DNA of 64,000 nt, taken from the NCBI GenBank assembly GCA_963971575.1, contig OZ020623.1, positions 12,526,980-12,590,979 on the forward strand. Reading direction: 5' to 3'. The notes under the pieces are model-generated. The model saw only the letters and a program-made list of their open reading frames with translations, searched no databases and was not told where the DNA came from. Source of the stretch: Liopterus haemorrhoidalis (lineage: Eukaryota; Arthropoda; Insecta; Coleoptera; Dytiscidae). Of the stretch, positions 11,465 through 23,224 are shown piece by piece (positions within the stretch are counted from its first letter, which is position 1; every line of letters begins with the position of its first letter). The position numbers were made by a program, and so were the translations under genes.

Positions 11465-12224
11465 GGCTGCGTATAACCCCCGGAGGTTACTAGTTTCTTA
11501 TACAAAACTAATAATCTGAAATAAAATTAGTATCAACCTATACATCAAATTTTGCACCGAATTTGTATCTATCTAATAAGAAAGTTTTAATTGTAGAAAC
11601 ATTTATTGTAAAAATATTATCGCTCAATAACTTAAAAATAGACATCAGCGATATTGTTCTGTAATTTTTTTAATCTATTTGTGGGTTTCGAATAACTTTT
11701 ATATTCATATAGTTTTGTGTAGAAATGTTCAAATAATACGTCAATTTTTTTTTCGACTTGATTACTTATAGTTTAGAGCCTTCGTCGAAAAATATTATAC
11801 TTAAAGATAATAGAATGCCACTTACTACACGTATTCTTCACGAAAAATAAATCATTTTTACCCGTAACACCAATTTTGAAAACCGCGGCAGATTCAAGAG
11901 GGCGGCAAAAATAGATTACCAAGTACAATAACTATAAGTAATTTTCACAATACAACAAAATAGCTACAATCATATTTGTAGAATGAAGCTTTAGGTACAA
12001 TTTGCCGCATCGTATGCAAATATGCGTCGATTGGTTTATAAGATGGCGTCTATAATGCAATTTGCTTATTTACAACTACCTAACAGTTTTTTCTACAACT
12101 AAAAATATCCTATTAGATAGATAAAAAATCGCTGCAAATTTTGATATATAGATTGTTATTAATTTTATTTCCGATTATTAGTTTTGTATAAAAAACTATT
12201 GAGGACTATAGGGTTGTGCGCCGC
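11465..12224. mobile_element. TTAA-flanked element R1 with long inverted repeats, copy 1
   Basis: Imperfect inverted repeats of about 130 bp start with GGCTGCGTATAACC and GGCGGCGCACAACC (right end as reverse complement). TTAA flanks both sides (11461-11464 and 12225-12228). Removing it rejoins a LINE frame. A second copy is at 31181-32084. TTAA points to piggyBac-type transposition, though the terminal bases are not the classical ones. There is no coding sequence. Confidence 0.8.
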
Positions 12225-12620
12225 CTTAACACGACATATTCAAGTAAAGCGACCATTCTCAGCTCCTGCAAAACACGCTTATCAAACTAGGAACAAAAAT
12301 ATGATACGAATTCATAAAGTAAACAAAGCTTTACCACAACATCACTTTCTATATTATATGCCAAAATACATAACGCATTTCAGAAATATTGTAAAGAGAA
12401 AAAAAAAAATTACGTTGAACAAGTATAATTTTAATAAATGTTCCAAAATGTGGATCAGAACGCAGGACTTGGAATTATCAACTATTTTTGATCTATTATT
12501 GTAGTACCATTTCAAAATTTTAAGTGTAAAAAATAAAAAAATAGTAAATAAATAAATAAAAATAAAAATAGCCCACAAAAATTTAAAATCTATTTTTCAT
12601 AACTAAATTATATCATTTTT

Positions 12621-12774
<154 letters not shown>

Positions 12775-12870
12775 ACAATTTTTCAACGAGAGCACAGGAA
12801 AAATTGTGAAGAGAAACTACTAGACCGATTTTGCAAATTTTGACAGGACTGAATCGGTCTCATGCACATT
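12775..12870. repeat. short dispersed repeat shared with 44764-44868
   Basis: A block starting 'cacaatttttcaacgagagc' and running through 'gaccgattttgcaaattttgacagg' also occurs at 44764-44868. In both places 'catgcacattttt' follows. Here it separates two Helentron-like 5' ends. Confidence 0.7.
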
Positions 12871-12872
12871 TT

Positions 12873-12920
12873 TAGGGTTTTGTAGGTATGACCAAAAAAC
12901 CCTTATACCGTCATTTTGTC

Positions 12921-12956
<36 letters not shown>

Positions 12957-13595
12957 GTCTGTCTGTCTGTCTGTTCGGTAAAAATTGTAGCCAAACGGCT
13001 AAACCTAGAGAGTTGAAATTTGGCATGCTTATACAACTCTTTGACCCGCACATAGGAAAAATACTAAAACATCTAAAAAACATATCCCCCTAAAAATATA
13101 AACAAATATCTGCTCATTGAAAAAAAAATATATTTTTTTTAAATTCTGATTAGGGTATCAAATGAAAGCCCTTAGTACGTGGATTAACGATCAAATTTTT
13201 ATTTTCTATATTGTTTAAATTATTTTTTCAAAATTCTAATTATATTTTGGCAAATGTTGCATTTAATTTTTAAAAGCGTAAATTTAATAGCCAGTGGAAA
13301 TTGTTTAAATTATAATTTAATTCTGTTTCAATGTACACGAAATCAGAGGGGCGGAACTTATAACAACCAATGGAAGCCATAGGCGCAATTTTGAAATTCT
13401 TAATGAACCTTGCTATATAAAAAAAAATACTGCACATATTTAGAAACCTAAATAATGGTATTAGGCGTTCGAATTAAAATTAACAAAAAAAATATTTTAA
13501 TATAAAATTTGCTTTCGCATCCAAAATAATCATCATTCACTTACTAAATACCTGCAAAACCCTGAAATGTGTGAAAATTCACACTTCACATCAAT
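12873..13595 (+). mobile_element. Helentron-like element, copy H2, internally deleted
   Basis: 5' end AGGGTTTTGTAGGTATGACC, (TCTG)n at about 12920-12974, conserved block, and 3' end with hairpin GTGTGAAAATTCACAC followed by TTCACATCAA. Compared with copies H1, H3 and H5 it lacks the central 200-300 bp that contains the tRNA-like segment. It ends 17 bp before the mariner derivative at 13612. Confidence 0.7.
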
Positions 13596-13611
13596 TTTTT
13601 ATACAAATGTA

Positions 13612-14339
13612 CGAGGGATGTTTCCTAAATTCTGGGAATTGTGCTATAAATAAATTACGCAGAACTTATAGGCAATGTTATTGGTGCCAGACAAGTCTTG
13701 ACATGTTTATGCAACTATGTAGTGCAATATTGTTCAATCTGATTTAGGTGCGACTGATATAGACGCGTTTTCATAGCACTGTTTTTGTAACCATGGAAGA
13801 CGCAGCAAAATCTCAAAGAGCAATAATTTTCTTTTTGTGGAAAGAAGATGTGAAAACATCAGAAATTATTCAGCGTCTGCAAGGAGTATTTGGTGAGTCT
13901 GCAGAATCCAAAAGTACTGTTTATCGGTGGATCGATCGTTTTAAAACCGGTAGAACATCACTAGAAAACGATCCACGCAGTCGGTAAATGAAAGAAACAT
14001 TACTGCCGTCGAAGACCTACTGAAAGAGGACAGGCGAATGACTATTCGTCAAATTAGTGTGCACCTAGGGATAGGTACACCACAAGTTCATGACATCTTG
14101 CATGATTGTTTGGGCGTTAGCAAAATTTCGCCGCGCTGGGTGCCAAGGCTGTTGGGACCAGAACAGAAACTCTATAGGAAAGTTCTTTGAAGACTGCTTA
14201 AAAAAATTAGTTTATCGTTGGAATAAATGTATTCAGTTAAATGGAGATTATGTTGAAAAACTACATTGTAATATTGACGAAAATTAACAAAATAATAAAA
14301 ATTATAGCTAAATTCCCAGAACTTTGGAAACATCCCTCG
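13612..14339 (+). pseudogene. mariner family C, 728-bp deletion derivative
   Basis: Near-perfect inverted ends (CGAGGGATGTTTCC / GGAAACATCCCTCG) with TA at 13610-13611 and 14340-14341. Inside, the ATG at 13793 opens a mariner N-terminus (SQRAIIFFLWKEDVKTSEII, then TVYRWIDRFKTGRTSLE) that stops at 13987. A short C-terminal tail (YRWNKCIQLNGDYVE) follows near 14211. All catalytic Asp residues are deleted. It looks like a compact element that could be moved in trans. Confidence 0.85.
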
Positions 14340-14437
14340 TATATACATATGTACATCCGTGTATATTAAGAATAATTTAATGCCTATTCTCTCCATAAAT
14401 GTTAAATTTATTTTGTATTTATTTATTAAGATTCATT

Positions 14438-15071
14438 CCAGTTCATATGAATAAATCCAAGATTCGTCAACTGTAACGATATTGTATTCAGATCTTGCAG
14501 TGCCTAGGTTGAATTTTTTTAGCATTCCCTTACATCATCAACACGAGCCTTTTTTAAGTGTCGGTCAAATTATGCGGAATCCATCGGGAACAGATCTTTT
14601 TCACAGCTAAATGTTCATGCAAAATCGAATGTATTGCAGTCTGCGATATACCAAAGGACGCCTCTATCTCACCGTAAGTCACATGCCGATCTTCTTCAAT
14701 CATTTTGCGTACAACATCGATGTTGTTTTGAATCACAACCGATTTTGGTCGACCTTCACGAGATTCATTACTGACCACGACTAAATTCTGCAAACCAAGT
14801 GTAAACAGTTGAACGAAGTGAATCTATGCATTGTTGTTGAGTTAGGCCTTTACTAAAATCGTAAAAAATCATCCAACGAAAACCTTCACGAGTAATATCA
14901 ATTTTTTCACAAATTTGTTTTTTTTAACGCTCACTGTCAACAAACTACTCGGTCAATTTATAAGCTGACACTGATTTCACAATAACAAATGTCAAATTTT
15001 ACGAAAATAGTAATGACACATTTCAATATTGTCATCAATGGTCGTTTGTAAAACATAAAAGGTAACCCTCA
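14438..15071 (-). pseudogene. mariner family A, 5' half
   Basis: Minus-strand 5' half of the family: inverted repeat ending near 15071 (CG of the end has become CA), leader, and the helix-turn-helix region up to SRWIPHNLTDT near 14554. Part of the N-terminus (about 14790-14815) is deleted. The catalytic domain is absent. It stops at about the same place as the copy at 7571. Confidence 0.85.
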
Positions 15072-15168
15072 TATATAAAAATGTGAAAGTCTGTCTGTTC
15101 GTCTGTACTGGCATTCGGTCGAGGTATAATTTTAGACTACAATTTACAAGTTAAAATAAAACTATATA

Positions 15169-16986
15169 CAGTTGAACCCTGCCATTCGTCCGCCTCTCTA
15201 CTCGTACAACTCGATATTCGTCCAACTTATTCAAGTAAAATTCAACTCGTTATTCGTACGCTTGCCCGCTATTCGGACAGCGTGCGGTCGGCGCCACGCG
15301 ACAATGTTATTGGCCATTTTAGAAAAATTCTGAAAAATCGTCAAAGGCAGACAACATTGGACAGGTTTTTAGTGCAAAAGACTGAAAAAAGAAAGAACAC
15401 TAGAAAAATAGAAAACACCTGAAGGGATGTTACCTGATGTTTTTATGGAAAGTGACTCCAATTCCAAACAGTACCAGGTCTACAAGTATGAAATGCGGAT
15501 TTTTTTCAAACTTGCCGCGCAAACAGTGTGTGTAGTTCAAAGTTTCAACACATATGGCGTTTTGTTAAGTTATCATTAAGTGTCAAATGCGTATAGGTTA
15601 TAATTTGAAAAGTGATCATATAGTTTTGTTTTACTGTGTTAAAAATGTCAAATTTTGTGCCAAATAAAGAGCATTCGCGGACAGTACTACTGTTTTGTTT
15701 TCATTTGAAAAAAACTGCTGCTGAATCATACCGACTGCTTCGAGAAGCTTATGGTGAATATGCTCCATCGCAAGATACGTGTGAACGATGGTTTCGGCGT
15801 TTCAAAAGTGGTGACTTTGATCTTACAGACAAAGAACATGGAAAACCTCCAAAAAAATATGAAGATACAAAATTGGAAACATTGCTACAGGAAGACGATA
15901 GTCAATCACAAAAACAACTAGCAGAGCAGTTAGGCGTTACTCAACAAGCTGTTTCCAATCGCCTACGAGAGATGGGTAAGATCCAGAAAGTCGGCAGATG
16001 GATTCCACATGCATTGAATGAGAGGCAGATGGAAAAACGCAAAAACACTTGTGAAATTTTGCTTGCACGATACAAAAGAAAGTCTTTTTTGTATCGTATC
16101 ATTACTGGCTATGAAAACTGGATTTATTTTGAAAATCCCAAACGCAAAAAATCATGGGTGAACCCAGGCTCACCATCCACATCAACTGTAAGACCGAATC
16201 GCTTTGGCAAAAAGACAATGCTCTGTACTTGGTGGGACCAAAATGGTGTGGTCTATTATGAATTGTTAAAACCTGGTGAAACAGTTAATACCCAACAACA
16301 GCTGATCGAATTGAACCATTCGCTGCTCATAAAACGACCAGAATACGAAAGAAGACAGCACAAGGTAATCTTTCTTCACGATAACGCTACATCACATAAG
16401 GCAAAAGCAGTTGCAACACAGTGGAGGCACTCATGTGGGAAGTGCTACCCCATGCCGCTTACTCACCAGACTTGGCCCCTTCAGATTATCACTTGTTCGC
16501 ATCGATGGGTCACCCACTTGCCGAGCAGCATTTTTTTCATATGGAAATGTGAAAGAATTGCTAGATTAATGGTTTGCGGGGAAATGGGAAGAGTTCTACT
16601 GGCGAGGTATTCACAAATTGCCTGAAAGATGGGAAAAATATATAACTTCTAATGTAGCATACTTTGAATAGATAAACTTTTACTGTTCTTTTAAGTTTAA
16701 TGTGTTTTATTTAAAAAAAAATCCGCATTTCATACTTGTAGACCTGGTAACATCAACATCCCTCTTCCTCCTCTCCATATTCTACTTATGCCATCAGCTC
16801 ACCTAAGTACAAAAGTGCAGTTAAATTTTTATTTATGTATTTCATGTACAGTACTGTATATTTATTGTTTTTATAGGTTTAAACAAACGATCATCTATGG
16901 ATCTAAAAAATGATTCGTCATTCGTACAAATCGCCATTCGAACTACCTTCTGGAACGAATTGTGTACGAATGGCGGGGTTCCACTG
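15169..16986 (+). pseudogene. pogo/Tigger element shell with C-terminal tail, mariner inserted
   Basis: Ends CAGTTGAACCCTGCCATTCG and CGAATGGCGGGGTTCCACTG, with TA on both sides (15167-15168 and 16987-16988); this is the Tigger terminus type. A short frame at about 15340-15424 encodes RQTTLDRFLVQK and ends in a stop, matching the C-terminal tail of pogo/Tigger transposases. The DDE domain is gone. A mariner copy (15474-16747) is inserted with its own TA duplication. Confidence 0.75.
15474..16747 (+). pseudogene. mariner family B, near full-length, transposase inactivated
   Basis: A 1274-bp element with inverted ends CCAGGTCTACAAGTATGAAA and TA at 15472-15473 and 16748-16749. The transposase frame starts at ATG 15645, has the helix-turn-helix region (about residues 20-110, including GVTQQAVSNRLREMG), and runs to the second catalytic Asp in FLHDNATSHKA. 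At the first catalytic site the expected TGDE reads TGYE, so Asp is replaced by Tyr. A frameshift near 16430 puts the third motif (SPDLAPSDY) out of frame. The rest is readable to the stop near 16671. The second copy is at 29917-31178. Confidence 0.9.
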
Positions 16987-16988
16987 TA

Positions 16989-17569
16989 TTCTATTCTAAT
17001 AAATTTTCTTCGTAGCTCTCTGAAATTCCTTGTAGTTCCAAAATTTAAGACCTTTTTGAATTGGTACGATAAGCAAAATTGCCCCTACATGTTGAGAACC
17101 ATTCGCGTACCCTTGATTAAGAATCATCGAATTCGAGTGTATCTAATACCAAAGTTTAATATTACTTGAAATAGTTTCAAATATGAAAATGAATTAACAT
17201 CTAGATTTGCATGCTACTGACATGCTATCTCTAGGGTCTTCTACCCCTTTTATGATTTAGAAGCTGTGTTTAATAGATAAATAGAACTACTCTGTATGCA
17301 GATTTAGCGAGGGTTAGGGGGTGTAGATCTAGCTCTAAAACCAGTTATGTTTGTCTAGGATTAGATTAAAATGATTTAGTACAATAGAATAAATAGTAAA
17401 AGCGTTGGAAACTAACAATAAAGCACTCACGTATGATTTTTAGAAAACACATGGCGAGGAACATGCAGCCAACTTGCAAACATCGCTAGAAACATTTTAA
17501 CACATTTGTGGGAATTGACCAAAAATGTATAAAGCGGTAGACAGAAGCAATGAGCCATATATGAAAGAA
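16989..17569. other. intergenic, no gene seen
   Basis: AT-rich, no supported feature. Confidence 0.45.
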
Positions 17570-17823
17570 AGAAATCAAAAGAAATATTGTCGAATCGTAT
17601 AACTCACTAAAGGAATCAGCAGAAACAGAAGAGCTTGTGATAAACCCAGAAAAGACGAAGTACCTCAAGGCATCGAGAACAACTCAAAACGGATGCCCAC
17701 CAGCAATCGCAGAACTGCAAATAAAATCCGTAACAAGCTTTAAATACCTCGAAAGCACCGTGAACAACGACAGTAACATCACGAAAGAAATAACTTTAAG
17801 GGCCGAGAGTTCCAGTTCCTAAT
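17570..17823 (+). pseudogene. LINE reverse transcriptase fragment (RTE-like)
   Basis: A short piece of the palm/thumb region: ELVINPEKTKYLKASR, then SVTSFKYLESTVNNDSNIT. This pattern (INxxKTKYM, FKYLGS) is usual in RTE-like and related LINEs. No catalytic motif remains. Confidence 0.7.
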
Positions 17824-18652
17824 AAACTCCCTAATAGTTATTAGACACATAATATATTTATGAAGCTAATAAATTTATTGGTGATTTCCATGTTACAAAA
17901 TCCTTCTAATAGTTTATTAGCAACATAATTATTTGTTTTTGTATTGGTATTTCTTATGAAGATATCAAAACGGTGCAAGAGGGATAGAGCTATACGTAAA
18001 TTTATAGAACTAAAGTGAGAAGAAATTTTGAGATTGAATATTTTGACATTAAATATTATGACATTAAATAGTTTGACTTTACATTCAATGACGTCACGTA
18101 TATTTTTTGTGTTACTGTTAAAATGACAATTAAACGGCGTTCACCAAATTTTATCACAGAAAAAGAGGACAATATAAATAGAAGAGATGTTACTAAAAAT
18201 AGCATTTTATAATACAAAAGTGATTGAAAATAAGAAGACAGTCATATTTTGCTATTTTACATTCCTTAAACAATATGAATTAAACTTATCAGCAGTTTTC
18301 AGCCACAAATCTTTATTATTCTGCCAATAATTGCGTCTGTCTTCTTATTTTCTATCATTTTTATATAAATAGTAATGCTTAAAGTATTGTTTGTAATGTG
18401 TTGTAATCGTAATTGAAATAAATACATTTATAAAAATAAAAGACAATGTTTATTTAAAAATATTTATTTATATATTGTTCTTTATATATCACATTTACAA
18501 TAAACGCGCACAATATTCTTAAAACGGTTGACTACAATTTATAAATTCATCCAAACAGATCGTCGATTTCATCAAAACACTACTAAAATGTATATAAAAC
18601 ACTAAAATCACTATTATAGAAAAAATATGGATGTATAAAAACTACACATTTG
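17824..18652. other. intergenic, no gene seen
   Basis: AT-rich with several short palindromic AT stretches. No supported gene. Confidence 0.45.
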
Positions 18653-18654
18653 TA

Positions 18655-19932
18655 CAAGGTGTCTCAAAAGAAATTTTATATTTATTTAGCTTACTGCGTG
18701 AACGCAACGTATCCGAGGGGCGCGGGGGTTAGGTCAATCGGTAGCCCGGCTCTTGGGAATTCAGTCGCTATGGAGCGTTTCTCGGGAGCAGACCGCGCGT
18801 TATGCGTGCGAGAGTTTTACAAAAACGGTGATTCGGCGACTGTAGCGCATAGAAAATTCTGCAGTATTTGAGGTTTTCGCCACTTAAATGATGCGCCAAG
18901 CATTCCTCTCATTCGACATTGGGTTAAAAAGTTTGAAGAGACTGGTACAACGCTGGATAAATCAAAATCCGGGCGACCTAGGTCATCAAGAACGGTAGAA
19001 AACGTGGAGAATGTTAATCAGTCTGTTCGTGACGACCCGAACCTTTCAATTCGGAAGCGCGCAAGTGCTTTAAATGTGCATAGATAAAGCTGTACCCCTA
19101 CAAAATTCAATTGGTGCAAGAATTAAAGCCCCAAGATGCCAGTCAGAGGCTTAATTTCGTAAATCAGGTGATTGAGCGATTTTTAACGTTTACCAACATT
19201 TTGTTTTCGGATGAAGCTCATTTTCATCTTAATGGCCACGTAAATAAGCAGAACTGCCGCTACTGGAGTGCAACGAATCCGAAACGAAAACATCAGAAAC
19301 CCCTACATTCGCCTAAAGTGACCGTATGGGCTGCGATGTCGGCGCGAGGAATTATCGGCCCTTACTTTTTTGAAGACGAAAGGGGGCGTGCAGTTACAGT
19401 GAATTCAGAGCGTTATGTGGAGATGTTAGACAACTTCTTGGTACCTGAACTGCAAAACTTTCCTGGCTATAACCAAAGAACATGGTTCCAACAGGACGGA
19501 GCAATTTCACACACGTCCAATATGTCTCTGCCACGTGTTCGTGAAATTATCTCAGGCAAATTGATCTCCCGGAGAGGTGACATAAATTGGCCTCCACGCA
19601 GTCCAGATTTAACCCCTATGGACTTTTTCCTATGGGGTTATCTTAAATCTAAAGTTTACGCCAATAAACCGACTTCACTGGCGCATTTGAAAGAAAATAT
19701 CCGTCACGAAATGGCAGCCATCCCTGAGTCCACCTGCCGAGACGTCATAAGTAATTTTACTGTTCGATTAAATGAGTGCCGATAACGCGAGGGTCTACAT
19801 TTAGACGATATTATTTTTAAGAAATAAATCCCCAAAAAGTGTATTTTAATAATTAATAAACATTTTTTCTATATACGGCTTACTTTTTTTTTAATCGATC
19901 CACTAAATATAAAATTTCTTTTGAGACACCTG
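18655..19932 (+). pseudogene. DD41D (rosa/Visitor-type) Tc1/mariner transposon, copy 1
   Basis: Ends CAAGGTGTCTCAAAAGAAAT and the complement, with TA before 18655; the right end (19932) has lost a base. The transposase probably starts at ATG 18771 (MERFSGADRALCVREFY). The catalytic residues sit in FSDEAHFHL, WFQQDGAISH and SPDLTPMDFF, and 41 residues separate the second and third Asp, the signature of the DD41D group. Breaks: TGA near 18868, a 34-bp deletion near 19085 and TAA in place of a Glu near 19782. The catalytic part from 19111 is one open frame. Confidence 0.9.
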
Positions 19933-19991
19933 ATATTCTTTTAAAATTATACTGTTTTTCAATTAAAATAAAAATATTAACACATTTTCTG

Positions 19992-20440
19992 GGAGTCTGT
20001 CGGCCAACAAAGTCATGGCTACAGTTTTTTGGGTTACGCACGGTATCATTCACTTCCTGGAAAAGGGCAAAAGAATCACGGGCGTAAATAATGTAGAGCT
20101 GTTGGACCGTTACGACGCCGATTTGAAACGAAAGCGGCCGCATTTGGCGAATAAAAAGTGCTGTTCCACCAGGACAACAAGTGTGCAGTCGCAATGGCAA
20201 AACTCTATGAATCACGCTACGAATTGATTCCTCCTCCACCATATTTGGCTCCCTGCGACTATTATTTATTCCCAAATTTGAACAAATGGCTCGGTAGTAA
20301 GAGATTTGTTTCGAATGAGGAGGTCAACGATGAAACTGCAAAATGATGAGCAAAACGATGAAATGAGAAATCGTATTATTCGGAGGGCATCAAAAAATTG
20401 GAGAATCGTTGGACGAAGTGTACCCAACAAACACAAAAGG
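19992..20440 (+). pseudogene. mariner transposase C-terminal fragment
   Basis: Readable in two frames: MATVFWVTHGIIHFLEKG, then RYDADLKRKRPHLANKK; after a frameshift at 20158, LFHQDNKCAVAMAKL with the second catalytic Asp and PPPYLAPCDYYLFPNLNKWL with the third. The tail (KKLENRWTKC) ends near 20420. It is a different mariner lineage from families A-C. The N-terminal half is missing. It lies 60 bp after the DD41D copy. Confidence 0.8.
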
Positions 20441-20544
20441 TACAACATAAAACCTAAATGATATATAGGATATTTATTATGGCAACAAATATAACTTAAT
20501 TGTTTTATATAACCTTCAAATATACTAAATGGCTGTATAAGCAA

Positions 20545-22990
20545 TTTGGTGTCGAAAAATAGTTTTAAAAATGTTCTATCAGCTTTAATATAAAGTAATT
20601 ATACACTATATTTATTATTATTATTTTGTGACATCCAGCATTCATGTTATAAAGCTAAATTCTCATATAAAAGTTTTTTAACATATTTTAAAATTTGGTG
20701 GCATAAATATATCTATGAAAATCATTTATACAGCATACCTATACTAGAACAACTTATAATGAACATAAAATAATTGACCTAGGAATAGTTCAGATCCTGA
20801 TAAACAATTTATTTTTTAGGATTACGAGCCCTTTTAATTATTTTTTTATTACAAATTAATGTTAATTAATTAAAAAATAAAATTCCTAATTAAAGCATGA
20901 GAGCAGATATTTTATTAACATCATTTATAGTTTATTTTTGTTTTATGCATACAAGCAATAATAATTTCCTAGGCTGGCACCTAAAAATAAATAAAAAATA
21001 CTGACGTATGTGGCTCTAGATGTTTAATATAAGCAAATCTTTTATTAACCTTTTTACCTAAGAATTCTAAAAAGGTTTTGGGTTCGAGTCCCGTTGAAAG
21101 CATGGGTGGTTTATAATAATAATAATAATAATATAACTTTATTTTAGGATGCCAAACAAGTTCGTAATGAATAAAACTTATTTGCTGATCAATGACCATA
21201 ATTGCTATGAAAAAAGATTTATAACACTAGTAATAAAACCTAAATAAGAAATTAAGTTTAATATATAGTTATTATATAATCAATTTGAAAACAATTATAA
21301 AGCCAGTTTATAACTTTTATCTGATATTTTGATGTTATAAAAACTGCAATAGATACAAAATAAGAATGTCTTATAAATATTTTATATTTCTTAGAAGAGA
21401 ATAATTATAAAATAATTTTCAGACTATTGTAGTTCTTGCAATTAATTAGAATACTGTATAAAGAAAAGTAAATCTAAATCTTCAAGAAATGATTAAACAA
21501 AGCCAAAATCAACAAACAAATTTATTTGTCACTTCTTCATGATTACTAAAAAACAACATGTCAATGTCAAATAAAGCATATTACATATTATGTTAAGGTC
21601 TAAATAAATGCTTTATTTAGAAGGCAAGCAAATACATTGGTGCAATAATGCGACTTTTTAATAACTTAGCCTAATAATAAATGAAAAATGTTTTATAAAG
21701 GTTACGATTAACTACTTTATATCAGCTTATAGCTGCGAAGCTGGTTTTATTAAAATTCATATAACACTGAAAGTAATAAACTGCACAATTATAAAATCGA
21801 AACGTTTTATATATATTATATTATAGTAAAGATTATATAATATATAAACCATTTAAATAATAATTTGGTTATTCTGATGTCTAAATAATTTTTTAGTAGC
21901 TTTATAGGATTTCTTAAGGTTTTATAATCAAAACGGCCATATTTTTATGAATGTAAATACAAACTGACGTCCATTTTGACTGAATGTATATTTTACGTAG
22001 AAAAAAATAATTTGGTTTTGCATCTTACTTTTGTTTTTTAATATTTTACCCTTAAATACGAACTTTTCCCGTTTATTGAAATAATAGAGTTAAAATATTT
22101 TTTTTTTTCGTTTTCTATAACATTTTTAATTGAGTTAATTAGCAAAAAAATCATATATATTTGGCGAGTTGTAATTTTTGAATGTTTTACCTTATATTTT
22201 CACAGTAAATTGGCCTCCGCAAGCAAATTTTAGTTCAGAAGTAGCAATAGGATAAATATAAAAATGCATATATGTTTCATTGTCATAGTGATTTTATACT
22301 TCAACAAGATTTTTCATCTATATGTATCGCAGTTGCAAAATTGTTTTAACATGCAGCTACAAAAGAGCAAATCTATAAATATAACAGATAAAAAGTTGCT
22401 GCTATATAACTAATCAAAAAGTTTTATTAATGTTTTATTATTTATTTTATAACCATTTTAAAAACATTTCCAAAGAGTGCCATTAGATTTTTAAATGTTG
22501 CGTATGAAATATTAATATAGCCAAAAGGTTTTATAAACCTGCGCCTATTTTGCAAGTTTAAGGGTTGTTTTGTTGCTCGATAGACATTCTTGTTACTGAA
22601 TTATAAAGCTATCAGTTGTATAATATTGCTGTAAAAATGTTTATACAATTTTTATAAAGCAATTTGTGTTAGTTGGGTATAGTTCTAAAAGAAGACTATT
22701 TTGAGAAATAAATTGAGTTTTGCTTAGGCCAATTAATTTTAAAACGCCCATCGTATATCTTCGTCTTATATTTGAAAATGTAACCATAGTTGTTACTAAA
22801 TTGTTTTCGAATAATTTTATAAATATAACGTACGTCCTTGTAATAATACTCCCATTATCCTGGCGCATCCAGCTACGCCACTGTAACACCCCAATTCAAT
22901 CCATATAAAGTTTCATCTCTGAGTATAAAATCCCTTTGCAACTTTGAAATAGGGTGGTCATAGTTGCACTTGTACACCCTTATTTACATC
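20545..22990. other. 2.4 kb of very AT-rich sequence rich in TTATAA, no gene seen
   Basis: No transposon end, coding frame or RNA gene that I can support. Short motifs TTATAA, ATTATAAA and TTTATAAA recur many times between about 20700 and 22850. A (TAA)n tract is at about 21114-21135. Confidence 0.4.
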
Positions 22991-23224
22991 CCCCTGTACA
23001 GGGGCGGATTAAAAAGCTATTTGCATTATAGTATGAAAGGGTAGTATTGTTTTGTATTGATTAATTAAGCTTTTAAAAATTGCGATAAAAGGATATATAT
23101 GGAAATATTGAATTGTACTCCCAAAAATTTGGAAATAACTAAACTGGTTTCATTTGTAAAGGCATCCAAATTCTAAAAACAAATCAGAAAGCCAGTTAGA
23201 TGCCATCCAAAATGTAATAACTAA

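Larger units (their letters stand above)
9287..12504 (+). pseudogene. LINE ORF2 C-terminal fragment split by three insertions
   Basis: Pieces of one jockey/CR1-like LINE reverse transcriptase C-terminus lie at 9287-9393, 10230-10288, 11421-11464 and 12229-12504. They start with ALVESILSYGIIGWGG, then QKLV..., KPKDFSTK, LKQLYVL and HAYQTRN. At each junction, removing the insert and one copy of its target duplication (TA, TAT, TTAA) gives a continuous in-frame sequence. The family then normally runs on to its 3' UTR. The 5' part is lost. This is a fossil, but it gives the exact boundaries of three TIR elements. Confidence 0.8.

Noticed and set aside
22995..23015. Lone 'cctgtacaggggcggatt' as a hAT end
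   Set aside because: No partner end or 8-bp duplication found.
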